Assembly: GCA_029259745.1 (NCBI GenBank) | Contig: JAJDEO010000048.1 | Span: 1-64,000 of the forward strand | Direction: 5' to 3' | Length of the DNA: 64,000 nucleotides | DNA from: Planctomycetota bacterium | Lineage (GTDB): Bacteria > Planctomycetota > B15-G4 | Shown: positions 1 through 8,280 of the stretch, in pieces | How the letters are laid out: each line of letters starts with the position of its first letter | Numbering within the stretch: position 1 is the stretch's first letter | The notes under the pieces: model-generated | Database searches by the model: none | What the model was told of the DNA's origin: nothing | What the model saw: only the letters and a program-made list of their open reading frames with translations | Program-made: the position numbers and the translations under genes

Positions 1-463
1 CCTGATCGACGAGGTCGACAAGGCCGACCCGGACGTCCCCAACAACCTGCTCGTCCCCTTGGGCTCGCTGCGCTTCGACGTGCCCGATCTTCCCGGCCGC
101 ACCGTCGAGCGCAAGGGCGATGCGCCGCTCGTCGTGATCACGTCGAACGACGAGCGCCAGTTGCCAGCGGCCTTCCTGCGGCGCTGCGTCGAGCTGCAGC
201 TCGCGCCGCCACCACGCGCACGGCTCGAGGAAATCGGCATCGCACACATCGGCACGCGCAACAAGTCGTTCGTGCGTCAAGCACTCGCGGCGCTCTTGGG
301 TGACGCCGAGAACGACGGCGCGCAACCGATCAGCCCGGCCGAGTTCGTCGACGTGCTCGAGGCGGCACGCAACCTCGAGATCGAAGTCGGCAGTGACGCC
401 TGGCGTGCGATCGAGGGCGTGACGGTCTGGAAGCACGGGCGTCGCGCGCGGAGCGGAGCGTGA
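1..463 (+). CDS. MoxR-type AAA+ ATPase, 5'-truncated by the window edge
   Basis: The C-terminal 153 residues of an AAA+ ATPase whose start lies upstream of the window; codons are read from base 2. The visible part opens with a Walker B motif (LIDEVDKAD), followed by a sensor-1 stretch ([19 protein letters not shown]) containing the usual arginine pair, then a helical lid domain. This order fits MoxR/RavA-type ATPases, which remodel partner proteins and are typically paired with a vWA-domain protein. The TGA stop overlaps the GTG start of the next gene (GTGA), so the two are probably translationally coupled. The following genes (vWA-like, P-loop NTPase, WD40-TIR) suggest it is the ATPase arm of a regulated conflict system. 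The AAA+ assignment is secure; the biological role is inferred. Confidence 0.85.
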   Translation, partial: LIDEVDKADPDVPNNLLVPLGSLRFDVPDLPGRTVERKGDAPLVVITSNDERQLPAAFLRRCVELQLAPPPRARLEEIGIAHIGTRNKSFVRQALAALLGDAENDGAQPISPAEFVDVLEAARNLEIEVGSDAWRAIEGVTVWKHGRRARSGA

Positions 464-1452
464 GCGACGGCGTCGGCGATCTCGTGCGGGCGCACCTGCG
501 CCTCGACCTGCGTCGTGACGACGAGCTCATCGCGCGCGTCGCGGCTCTGCTGGGTCTCGAGTGGGCGCCGCCCGAGGTGCGCGAGGAGCCCGACGTCGCT
601 GACAGTCGCGCCGCTGTCGACGTCGTCCTCGATGACGACGACTTCGGTGATCTCTTCGACGGGCCGACGGCGCCTGCCGCGTCATCCGAACGTGCGCCGG
701 AGGTGCGCCGTGACGCCCTCCCGGATGCGCTGCCCGCGCGCACGCGCCTGATGCCGAAGACGACACCGCGCAGCGAAGGTCCGGCATGGTGGGACGGCCC
801 GGCGACACTTCCGGTTCCAAGCTCTTCGATCGTGGCCTTGGACCACGCGCCGCTCCTCGATCCGAGCCGCTCGCGCGCCGTGCTCGCGACCTCGATGGCC
901 TCGCCCGTCGCGATCGGCGAGGTCGACATCCCACGTGTCGTCGACGCCATCGTGCGCGGCCGCGGTGTGGTCCACGTTCCGCGCCTCTCGGTGCGTTCGC
1001 TCGCGCGCGGCGTGCAGCTGCTCATCGACCGCGGCCCGGGGATGCTGCCGTTTCGCCGTGACGTCGATGACCTCGTCGAGCAGGCGCGCGCCGTGGTCGG
1101 CGGCGACCGGCTCGAGCTGCTGTGGTTCGACGGATGTCCCGCGTCGGGTGTCGGCGCTTTCGGCGCGGATGCCGACGAACCGTGGACGCCTCCTTCGAGC
1201 GAAACCCCGGTCGTCTGCGTCAGCGACATCGGGCTCGGGCGTGCTCTGGGGCGACGCGCACCGCCATCTTCGGCCGAGTGGACGACCTTCGCACGCCACG
1301 TCGTGCGGTCGATCGGCCGTCGCCCCGTCGTCTGGATTCCGTACGGACCTTCGCGTTGGCCCGGCGACCTGCGCCGCGATCTGGCGCTGGTGCTCTGGGA
1401 CCGCGGGGCCACGTCGCAGCGCGTCGCCGACATGACCCGAGGGACGCGATGA
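460..1452 (+). CDS. vWA-like protein of a MoxR-associated (SAV_2336-like) system
   Basis: A protein of 330 residues starting at a GTG that overlaps the stop of the ATPase gene. The N-terminal third is acidic and low in complexity. The C-terminal half (about residues 150-330) has alternating strands and helices like a von Willebrand A fold. LLIDRGPGM stands where the metal-binding DxSxS motif would be, so the metal site looks degenerate, and VCVSDIGLG occupies a later strand position. The pattern recalls vWA-like domains of SAV_2336-type proteins that accompany MoxR ATPases. The stop overlaps the next start (ATGA at 1449). Likely role: adaptor or target of the MoxR ATPase. The fold assignment was made by eye and is moderate; no enzymatic role is evident. 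Confidence 0.6.
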   Translation: MSDGVGDLVRAHLRLDLRRDDELIARVAALLGLEWAPPEVREEPDVADSRAAVDVVLDDDDFGDLFDGPTAPAASSERAPEVRRDALPDALPARTRLMPKTTPRSEGPAWWDGPATLPVPSSSIVALDHAPLLDPSRSRAVLATSMASPVAIGEVDIPRVVDAIVRGRGVVHVPRLSVRSLARGVQLLIDRGPGMLPFRRDVDDLVEQARAVVGGDRLELLWFDGCPASGVGAFGADADEPWTPPSSETPVVCVSDIGLGRALGRRAPPSSAEWTTFARHVVRSIGRRPVVWIPYGPSRWPGDLRRDLALVLWDRGATSQRVADMTRGTR

Positions 1453-3128
1453 GCAGCGAGGCCCCGGTGTTCGCGAGCGGCGGTGCCACGCGACTGGCGC
1501 GCCTCGTCTCGATGGCACCGCGCGTCACGCCGACGTTTCTGCGTCACCAGCGGCTCACCATGGCGGCGGATGTCGACGTCGGCGGCGAGGCCGACGTGTG
1601 GTTCTCGAGCGCCGTGTCGACCGCGTCGCCGGAAGGCTTCGAATGGCACGCCGACGCTGCGGCGGCCCTACGCCGAGCGCTGCTGGGTGAAGGTCTGACG
1701 CGCTACCGTGCGGTGTGGAGGGCCACCGAGCGCGCGTTCGTGGACGCCGATGCGACGGCGCGCATGGAGGCCGAGCTGTTGATGCTCGAGCCACTCGTCG
1801 ATCCGCGCTGCGTGGACGTGCCGGCGGGCGACCGAGCGGCCGCGGCGGCGCGCATCGAGGAGCTGCTCCGTGTCGCGGTGCGCGCGTTGCTCCAGGGCGG
1901 ACGCTCGGGCCTGGCCTACTGGGCGGCGCGCCTGCTCCCGCGCCTGCCCCCGCACGTCCGCGAGCGACCCGAGGCGACGATGCTCGACGCCGGCGCGTCG
2001 CTGCAACTTCACGCGAAGTTGCCCGCGTCACTGAACGCCGGGGACGAACTCCCCGAGTGGCTCGCCGAGGCCGCGCCCGATGTCTTGCCGCGCGTTGCGA
2101 TCGCCGTCGAACGCCGCGGCGAGTCGCTGGTCTTCGGGCACCCGGACGCCTTGCCCTCAGCAGCCGAACTCGAGGTCCCGCAGACCTCACCGCTCGTCCT
2201 CGAAGTGCGCGCGGCTTTTTCCGAACGCTTCGAGCGCGTGCAGTGGGACGCGCCGCTGGCCGCGTCGACGCCGCTGCACGTCGTTCACGTCGGACCCGAG
2301 CCGGCCGTCTTGCGGACATTGCTCGGCGAGGAGTACGACCTCGCGCGCGTCGATGAGATCGAAGGCGTCGCCCGCGGTGAGGTGCTCGACCAGGCGGGCT
2401 ACGCGGACGTGCATCGTGAGCACTTCGTCGGCGAAGGAGTCATCGACGTCACGCGCGATCTCGAGCCGGGAATGTGGTTCGAGCTGATCGGCGCACCGGG
2501 CGAAGGCAAGACGGCGCAGCTCGTCAACGTCATCGACCGGCTCGGGCAGCTGAGCGCGCGTGGGGGCGACGCGCAGAGCGACGGTGAGCCGGCCTCGTGC
2601 GTCGCATGGCATCTCGTGCGCGACGATGTTCCCGAGTGGTGCGACGACGCGCGCGTTGCCGAATCGCTCTCCGCGCAGATCGCTGTCGCACGTCCCGAGC
2701 TCGGAAGCCCCGTGACGACACGCGGCATCGAAGGCCTGCTCGCGCGCTGCCGACGATTCGCGTCGACGCGCACCGACGATGAACGTCTCGTGCTCGTCAT
2801 CGACGACGCCGAGAAGCTCGGCCGGCTCTACCGCGCGCTGCGCCTGCGCTCGTCGACGGAGGGGATCACCGTCGTCACAGCGCGGCGCTTCCGCGACAAC
2901 GACCAGCGACTCGTGACGCCGTGGAAGGACGTCCAGCACAGGCTCGAGACGAAGGGGCGGCCGTGGGAGGCGGCCTGGTTCGCGAGCGGCAAGCTCGGCG
3001 AGCTGAAGGCCGAGATCGATGGCTGCGCGACGTGGGCCGAGGCGCGTTTCTTGCGGAGTCTGCTCGAGACATGGGACGACGCCGCGCTCGACGGTCCCAT
3101 GCGCTCGCTGTTGTGGGGGACATCCTGA
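1449..3128 (+). CDS. P-loop (STAND-like) NTPase, N-terminal part of a split effector
   Basis: A protein of 559 residues from the ATG at 1449, chosen because it overlaps the upstream TGA; the reading frame stays open further upstream, but that part overlaps the vWA gene. Residues 1-340 form an unrecognised mixed region. A phrase resembling the STAND lead-in (HREHFVGEG) precedes a Walker A motif GAPGEGKT at residues 348-355. Walker B is LVLVIDDAE, with the acidic pair at D452-D453, and TVVTARR follows as a likely sensor. The protein stops soon after the NTPase core, where a STAND protein would continue into a winged helix and repeat superstructure. Those parts appear at the start of the next gene, which begins on the last base of this stop codon. 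A real split or a frameshift are both possible (G-run at 3115-3119). Confidence 0.7.
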   Translation: MSSEAPVFASGGATRLARLVSMAPRVTPTFLRHQRLTMAADVDVGGEADVWFSSAVSTASPEGFEWHADAAAALRRALLGEGLTRYRAVWRATERAFVDADATARMEAELLMLEPLVDPRCVDVPAGDRAAAAARIEELLRVAVRALLQGGRSGLAYWAARLLPRLPPHVRERPEATMLDAGASLQLHAKLPASLNAGDELPEWLAEAAPDVLPRVAIAVERRGESLVFGHPDALPSAAELEVPQTSPLVLEVRAAFSERFERVQWDAPLAASTPLHVVHVGPEPAVLRTLLGEEYDLARVDEIEGVARGEVLDQAGYADVHREHFVGEGVIDVTRDLEPGMWFELIGAPGEGKTAQLVNVIDRLGQLSARGGDAQSDGEPASCVAWHLVRDDVPEWCDDARVAESLSAQIAVARPELGSPVTTRGIEGLLARCRRFASTRTDDERLVLVIDDAEKLGRLYRALRLRSSTEGITVVTARRFRDNDQRLVTPWKDVQHRLETKGRPWEAAWFASGKLGELKAEIDGCATWAEARFLRSLLETWDDAALDGPMRSLLWGTS

Positions 3129-6100
3129 TGCAGGCGCGCCAAGAGAGCGTCGCGGTGGGCGAGGAGACGGAGCTTGCGATGCTCCTCGGGCTGGCCGAGG
3201 CGTTTCCGCTCGATGCCTTCCCGGCCGCGATCGCCTTTGCCGATCGCGGCGAGGTTCCGCTGCGTGACGCGCTTGCAGGCTTCGTCGACATCGTCGACGA
3301 GCGCGTCTTCGTGCGGCGTGCGGTGGCCGAGGCATGGTTCGAACGCGGTGAGCAGCGCGTCGTCGCGGGAGCGACGCGCTTCTGCGCCACGTACAGCTGG
3401 CCGCTCGGCGACGAGGCCCATCCCTGGCTCGTCGACTACGTGCGCCGCTGGCGTCTTCACCACCTCACGGTGGCGGGCGACGACGAGGGTGCGTGCATGC
3501 TGCTTGCCGACGTGTCGTACCTGCGGGCGCGGGCGGAGGCTGGCGAGATCGATGACCTCGCCGAACAGGCGCTGACCTGGCAGCGCGGCTTGTCGGCGCG
3601 CGGTTGGCAGACACCCGGCGAACGTCGGCGCAAGCTGAAGGGCGCCGAGCGTCCGCCCGTCGATGCGCGCGACCTCGCGCCGCGCATCGCGCAGTTGCTC
3701 CACGAGCATGCGGCCGAGATCGGTCGCGACGCGGGCGCCGCCGAGCGACTCGTCGACCTGGTCGTCGGCGGGCTCATGGACACCGGCTACACGCGCGACG
3801 AGATCGCGGCCGCGTTGCCCGACGTGCGCGAGCGTCCGCTGCTGCGGCTCGTCGGGCGTGCGGTGGGCAAGGACGCCGAGGCGCCGGCTCGCGCGCGGCG
3901 CGCCGAGCTGCTGAGCGGCGCCGTGGAGATCATGACCAGCGGCGAGTGGTTCGTCGTGCGCACGCGCAACGGTGCCGTCCACGCGACGCGCAACGACGAG
4001 CGCGTCGTGACGCTTGCTCGCGGCGGTGTCAACGTCATGGCGGCCGCGCCGGATGATGGCAAGGCGCTCGTCTTCGGCATGGCCGACGGGCGCGTGGTGC
4101 TGTTGGCTGACGGCGTGCGTGACACGCTGGCCGACGACCAGAGCGGAGCGCAGCGCGGCGCGGGACATCACGACCACGCCGTCGCTGGTCTGCGCTGGCT
4201 CAGCGACGATGTCTTCGTGTCGTGGGACGAGGCCGGGGATCTGGTCATCCGTGACGTCAGACGTGGGTCGCTCGAGGGGTGGCAGTTCAGAGCGCCCATC
4301 ACGAGCGTCGACGACAGTGGTGTTGTGATCGTCGTCGGGACGACGGACGGCGTGGTCGCCTGTATCTACGGTGATGGCGGCCCAGGCCGACCGGTCGAGT
4401 TTCTCGACAAGCGAACCGGGCGCGCACCGATCGAGACGATGCACATCCCGAACGACGTCGGCAGTGTCCCCGGTCAGAAGCAGCACTGGGCGCGCGCGAC
4501 GTCGCACGGCAGCGCACTCGTCGGCGTCGCTGTCTGCGCAGGGCGCATCGTGTCGGTCGAGACCGCTGGCACGCTGCGCATCCACGACGCCGATGGAACG
4601 CCCACCGAGCGCATCCGCGATCACGGCACGGCGGCGGTCGTGGGAATGTGCGCGACACCGCGACATCCGGGTGATGTCGTCACCGAGCCGAGCTCACGTA
4701 GAGTCGTGACGTGGGACGCCGAGGGTGGTGTCGTCGTGCGCGAGGTGAGCGCGGATGCGTCCGAGGTGATCGCTTCGTGGCGCGAGGCGCGCCCTGTGAG
4801 CGATGTGGCGTGGATCGCCGAACCGCGCAGCGACGCACTGCGCGCGAGGATCACGATCGGCAACACGGTCATCACTCGCCGCATCCAGCTCGCTTCCGCC
4901 TTCGAAGAAGTGGCCCGCCACGACAGCGAGATCCTCGACGCCTGCATGCTGCCCGGCGAGCCCGTCCTCGCGACGGTCTCCGACGATCACTCGCTGCGCA
5001 TCTGGGACATCGAGAGCCGCGAGCAGCTCGCTCGCTTCGGGCCACCCACGGAGTCCTCCGTCGCGATCGCGTCGGCCGTCCGCAACGTCTTGACGTTCCA
5101 CGGTCGCGAGATCCGCATGACGGGGCCCGGCACGCCCGATGAGATCGTCGCCACAGTCCGCACCGTCGAGCCCGACGCCTGGTCGGTGGCGCGCGACGGC
5201 CTGCACGTGCTCGTGCTCGGCGGCGGCCGACTGCTGCTCCACGACCTCGAAGTCCTCGCCCTGCCGAAGGACCAGCGCAGCAAGTCGGGGTGGCGGCGCA
5301 ACGTCGCGGGTGCGGTGGGGTGCGCGCTGTCGTACGAAGGTGACATCGCGGCCGTCTGGCACGTCGATCGTACGATCGTCTTGCGGCGCGTCGACACGGC
5401 GCTCGTCGTTGCCTCGTGGGAGCACCCCTGCGGTGTGCGTGCACTCCTCATCGACAGCGACGGCGTCGTGCACACGCTGGGTGACGACGGGCTGCATCGG
5501 TCGTGGTGGCCCGAGGTACGTATTCGGCTCTCCGATGAAGAGAGCGCGGTCGATGTCTCGCTGACGCACACGTCGGCTCCGACCGACCCACCGATCCTCG
5601 GCATGGACGTCGGCCTGTTCGGCTTCCCGCATCTCTGGACGCGCCGCGCCTTCGGTGCTGCGAACGACGAAGGCAAGCAGCACGTCGACGTGGACATCGA
5701 GCGTCTGTGGGCGCCGCGCGAATACAGCGAGCCCGAAGTGGCGTTGCTCGAAGACGGTCGACTCGTCGTCGTGCGGAGTTCGGCGCACGAGCAGGTCGTC
5801 CTGCGCCCGCGCGGCGCGCGCCTTGTCGACGTCGCGACACTTCCCGACGAGCGGCTCGTCACGCTTACCGTCGACGGGCGTCTCACCGTCTGGGACATCG
5901 ACGCACGCGCGCCCATCTCGCACGCCTCGGTGTCAGCACCCGCCCGTGGCCTGCTCGTCCACGACGAAGGGCGACTCATCACGGTCGTCGACGCCGCCGG
6001 TTGGATCGCGGCGTACGAGTTCGCAAGTGACGAACTCCAACAACGACAGCGCGTCCCACGCATCATCGTGCGCGCAAGTCCCTTCGACGAAGGCTTCGCA

Positions 6101-6460
6101 CGGCACTACGCGAGCATGTTGCGGGCGCAGGGTGTCGACGCCATGATCGACATCGCGCCTTCGATCGAGGTCGAGACCGCCGGCGCAGATGCGATTCACG
6201 CGCTCCTTTCGAGGCCGCGCTACTGGTTCGGCTTCACGCGGGAACTCGTTGCAGCCGCACGCGATCGGACCGGGCCAGTGTTCGTGCCCCTGACGCTCGA
6301 CAAAGACGCCGAGGCGCGCTGGAGCGAGCTGTCACGCACGCACGGCCTGATAACGGCCTCGATGACGGTCAGCGCAGAGCGCGACAACAGCGCCGCCGTG
6401 ATGCACGGCCTTGCGGTCGCTGCCGCGCGCCTCGCCTGGTCAAGCGGCTCGGTGGCGTGA
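3128..6460 (+). CDS. WD40-repeat protein with C-terminal TIR-like domain (putative NADase effector)
   Basis: A protein of 1110 residues. The ATG at 3128 shares its first base with the preceding stop (TGATG). Residues 1-260 are helical and contain LLADVSYLRARAEAG, typical of the linker between a STAND NTPase and its sensor repeats. Residues 265-970 hold many WD40-type blades (for example LRIWDIESREQL and LTVWDIDARAPI), presumably the sensor. Residues 975-1090 look like a divergent TIR domain: strand IIVRAS, then FDEGFARHYASMLRAQGVDAM, and WFGFTRELVAAA, placing E1039 where TIR NADases carry their catalytic glutamate. The BB-loop is atypical. If active, it would deplete NAD+ on triggering. It is the last gene of the operon. 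WD40 is confident; TIR is probable; activity is inferred. Confidence 0.7.
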   Translation: MQARQESVAVGEETELAMLLGLAEAFPLDAFPAAIAFADRGEVPLRDALAGFVDIVDERVFVRRAVAEAWFERGEQRVVAGATRFCATYSWPLGDEAHPWLVDYVRRWRLHHLTVAGDDEGACMLLADVSYLRARAEAGEIDDLAEQALTWQRGLSARGWQTPGERRRKLKGAERPPVDARDLAPRIAQLLHEHAAEIGRDAGAAERLVDLVVGGLMDTGYTRDEIAAALPDVRERPLLRLVGRAVGKDAEAPARARRAELLSGAVEIMTSGEWFVVRTRNGAVHATRNDERVVTLARGGVNVMAAAPDDGKALVFGMADGRVVLLADGVRDTLADDQSGAQRGAGHHDHAVAGLRWLSDDVFVSWDEAGDLVIRDVRRGSLEGWQFRAPITSVDDSGVVIVVGTTDGVVACIYGDGGPGRPVEFLDKRTGRAPIETMHIPNDVGSVPGQKQHWARATSHGSALVGVAVCAGRIVSVETAGTLRIHDADGTPTERIRDHGTAAVVGMCATPRHPGDVVTEPSSRRVVTWDAEGGVVVREVSADASEVIASWREARPVSDVAWIAEPRSDALRARITIGNTVITRRIQLASAFEEVARHDSEILDACMLPGEPVLATVSDDHSLRIWDIESREQLARFGPPTESSVAIASAVRNVLTFHGREIRMTGPGTPDEIVATVRTVEPDAWSVARDGLHVLVLGGGRLLLHDLEVLALPKDQRSKSGWRRNVAGAVGCALSYEGDIAAVWHVDRTIVLRRVDTALVVASWEHPCGVRALLIDSDGVVHTLGDDGLHRSWWPEVRIRLSDEESAVDVSLTHTSAPTDPPILGMDVGLFGFPHLWTRRAFGAANDEGKQHVDVDIERLWAPREYSEPEVALLEDGRLVVVRSSAHEQVVLRPRGARLVDVATLPDERLVTLTVDGRLTVWDIDARAPISHASVSAPARGLLVHDEGRLITVVDAAGWIAAYEFASDELQQRQRVPRIIVRASPFDEGFARHYASMLRAQGVDAMIDIAPSIEVETAGADAIHALLSRPRYWFGFTRELVAAARDRTGPVFVPLTLDKDAEARWSELSRTHGLITASMTVSAERDNSAAVMHGLAVAAARLAWSSGSVA

Positions 6461-6743
6461 TGACGAGGTGCTGTTGATGGGGAACTTCGCCTTCGGAAAA
6501 AATTTCAACTCCGTTGTTCCGTGTCCTGCGAGCGCACGCTGATAGGTTGGTTGCAGGGGAATCGAGTGGGGAAGGATCGCAGGCCGTCGGCCTTGCGGAG
6601 TGCGGCACGTCGTGGCCGAACCCGCGCGGGATCCCCGAGCCGGTATGACGCCGGCGGCGCCGTGAGTTCGTGCGCGGTGTCATCTCATCCGGCCTTTTGC
6701 AGCTCTCCATGCGAGGGCCTGCCCGCCCAGGACTCATCGATCA
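6461..6743. other. Intergenic region upstream of the lipoprotein gene
   Basis: This is 283 bases with no supported gene. An A-rich patch at 6497-6504 is unusual for this GC-rich window. A TAGGTT hexamer at 6543-6548 resembles a -10 element, but no good -35 sits 16-18 bases upstream. A 21-codon reading frame at 6478 was not accepted as a gene. Confidence 0.4.
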
Positions 6744-7490
6744 ATGCCCATGACATTCAACCGACTTCTCACGGTGTTCGTTCTTGCCCTCGGGCTGACC
6801 ATGCAGTCCTGCGTCAGCCCTCTCGCTGTCGCCGACAACGTCGTGTTCGAACACACGCTCGGCAACGCCGAGGATGGCGACTTCTCGTGGCTCTCGAGCG
6901 ATCTCGAACAGCTCGAGGCGGTTCCTGTGGAAGTCGACATCTCGTTCCGTGACCGGATCATCTTCGAAGGAACGGATGCCGACTCGCCCGTCGCCCAGAA
7001 CCGCGGGCCGATTTCGCAAGCCACCCTGTTGAACGCCAATCAGCTGCTGCTCGACACGGGCATCTTGCGCCCCAAGTCGCGGACGGAGACGGCGCCGCTG
7101 CGCCTGTCGTTCAGCATCAAGGATCTCTTCGCCTTCACGTGGAAGCAGGAGAAGCTCGAGTACGGCGGCGAGGAAGGTGCCTACTACGAGCAGCAGAACG
7201 ATCCCCCGCGATACATCGAGGCGAACCTCGTCGTGACGCTGAAGACGAACGATGCCGACGCGCGCCCGTTGGCGAACGGCGTGGGGCGCGTGAAGTACTG
7301 GATCGATACGGGCAGTCCCCTGTTCCGAAAAAACGGCGAGAACGTGCTGAGCGTCGAGCTCGGGAGCTACCGCGGAAGCTTCGACGATCTCCTGCTCGCG
7401 GCCCAGTACGAAGCACTCGATGCCCTGATCGAGAAGGACCAGTTCGAACGAGCTCTTCTTTCGCTCTATGGCAAGCAGCCGATTCGCTGA
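6744..7490 (+). CDS. Putative lipoprotein of unknown function
   Basis: A protein of 248 residues (246 if the ATG at 6750 is used). The N-terminus has a basic residue, a hydrophobic core (LLTVFVLALGLTM) and then SC, with MQSC an imperfect lipobox, so export and probable lipidation are expected. The mature part mixes beta-strands and charged segments, including FSIKDLFAFTWKQEKLEYGG and a C-terminal helix ending in LYGKQPIR; I recognise no family. It stands alone between the conflict operon and the convergent ruvA gene, with its own AT-richer upstream region, so it is probably a single transcription unit. A role at the cell envelope is likely from the signal sequence only. Confidence 0.6.
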   Translation: MPMTFNRLLTVFVLALGLTMQSCVSPLAVADNVVFEHTLGNAEDGDFSWLSSDLEQLEAVPVEVDISFRDRIIFEGTDADSPVAQNRGPISQATLLNANQLLLDTGILRPKSRTETAPLRLSFSIKDLFAFTWKQEKLEYGGEEGAYYEQQNDPPRYIEANLVVTLKTNDADARPLANGVGRVKYWIDTGSPLFRKNGENVLSVELGSYRGSFDDLLLAAQYEALDALIEKDQFERALLSLYGKQPIR

Positions 7491-7558
7491 GCGTCCGCAG
7501 TTCGCGCTCGGTGCTCGCGCGGTGTTCGCTCCACCGCGCGGGCCGTGGCGCTCGTCGA

Positions 7559-8191
7559 CTACCCCTCGCCGACAGCGCCCGTCACCACAGCCAACGCGCT
7601 CTTCACGAGCGCCGACACGTCGGCGTCGTTGGCATCCGCGTTGACGCAGACGCGTTCGGCGGCGAGGTCGGCCATGGCCTTCGGGTAGCCGAGGCCGACG
7701 AGCGCGCTCGACACCGTCGACGTGAGGTCGGGTGCGAATGTCGGGGATGGCCCACGCGCGGCGACGGAGCTGCGGAACGACGCTGGGACGACCGTCGCGA
7801 GGCGGTCGCGCAACTCGACGCAGAGACGTTCGGCCGTGCGCTTGCCCACGCCCTTGACCGCGCTGAGCGCCTTGACGTTCCCGGTCTCGATGGCGCCGAC
7901 GAGGTCGCCCGCTTCCATCGCCGACAGCAGCGCCATGGCGATGGCGGGACCGACCTTGCTCACCGACAGCAGCGCGCGGAAGAGCGCGCGTTCGGGCGCG
8001 GACGCGAAGCCGTAGAGCAGCGCGCGCTCGTCGCGGATCATGTGCTCGGTGTAGAGCGTGACCATGTCGTCGGTGGGCAGCGTGGCTGCCGTCGATGCCG
8101 ACACGACGAGGCGGTAACCGATGCCGCCGACCTCGACGACGATCTCGTCGATCCCGCGCTCGGCAAGTCGGCCCTTCAGGAAGTCGTACAA
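7559..8191 (-). CDS. ruvA: Holliday junction branch migration complex subunit RuvA
   Basis: A protein of 210 residues. RuvA forms the tetrameric platform that binds four-way junctions and recruits the RuvB motor for branch migration in recombinational repair. The N-terminal OB-fold is clear (YDFLKGRLAERG, VEVGGIGYRL). The tandem helix-hairpin-helix motifs are LLSVSKVGPAIAMALL and LSAVKGVGKRTAERLC, and domain III, which contacts RuvB, is at the end (LVGLGYPKAMADLA). I chose the TTG at 8191: GGAG (8199-8202) lies 7 bases upstream on this strand, and the length then matches the family. The longer GTG frame from 8212 starts inside a strong hairpin. ruvB and ruvC are not adjacent. Confidence 0.92.
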   Translation of the reverse strand: MYDFLKGRLAERGIDEIVVEVGGIGYRLVVSASTAATLPTDDMVTLYTEHMIRDERALLYGFASAPERALFRALLSVSKVGPAIAMALLSAMEAGDLVGAIETGNVKALSAVKGVGKRTAERLCVELRDRLATVVPASFRSSVAARGPSPTFAPDLTSTVSSALVGLGYPKAMADLAAERVCVNADANDADVSALVKSALAVVTGAVGEG

Positions 8192-8209
8192 ACGGTCACT
8201 CCGAAATGA

Positions 8210-8247
8210 CACGGACCAGCAGGCCGCGATGTGCCTGCTGGTCCGTG
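8210..8247. terminator. 15-bp perfect hairpin between the alpha-CTD gene and ruvA
   Basis: The arms 8210-8224 and 8233-8247 are perfectly complementary, with an 8-base loop. It lies downstream of the TPR/alpha-CTD stop and ends 7 bases before the ruvA Shine-Dalgarno on the minus strand. There is no T-tract. It could terminate upstream transcription or control access to the ruvA ribosome binding site. Confidence 0.65.
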
Positions 8248-8280
8248 GTTGTCAGGCTCTCGGTCGAGCGGCGCGGCTCT

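Noticed and set aside
330..1649. Long minus-strand frames antisense to the conflict operon (also 2828-4666 and 4694-5923)
   Set aside because: They are shadow frames caused by high GC at codon third positions: no start signals, low-complexity Arg/Pro/Ala composition and no family motifs. The plus-strand genes there have clear domains.
6478..6543. A 21-codon frame starting MGNFAFGKNF in the gap before the lipoprotein
   Set aside because: Too short to judge, no family match, and no conserved start context. It may be a leader peptide, but nothing supports that.
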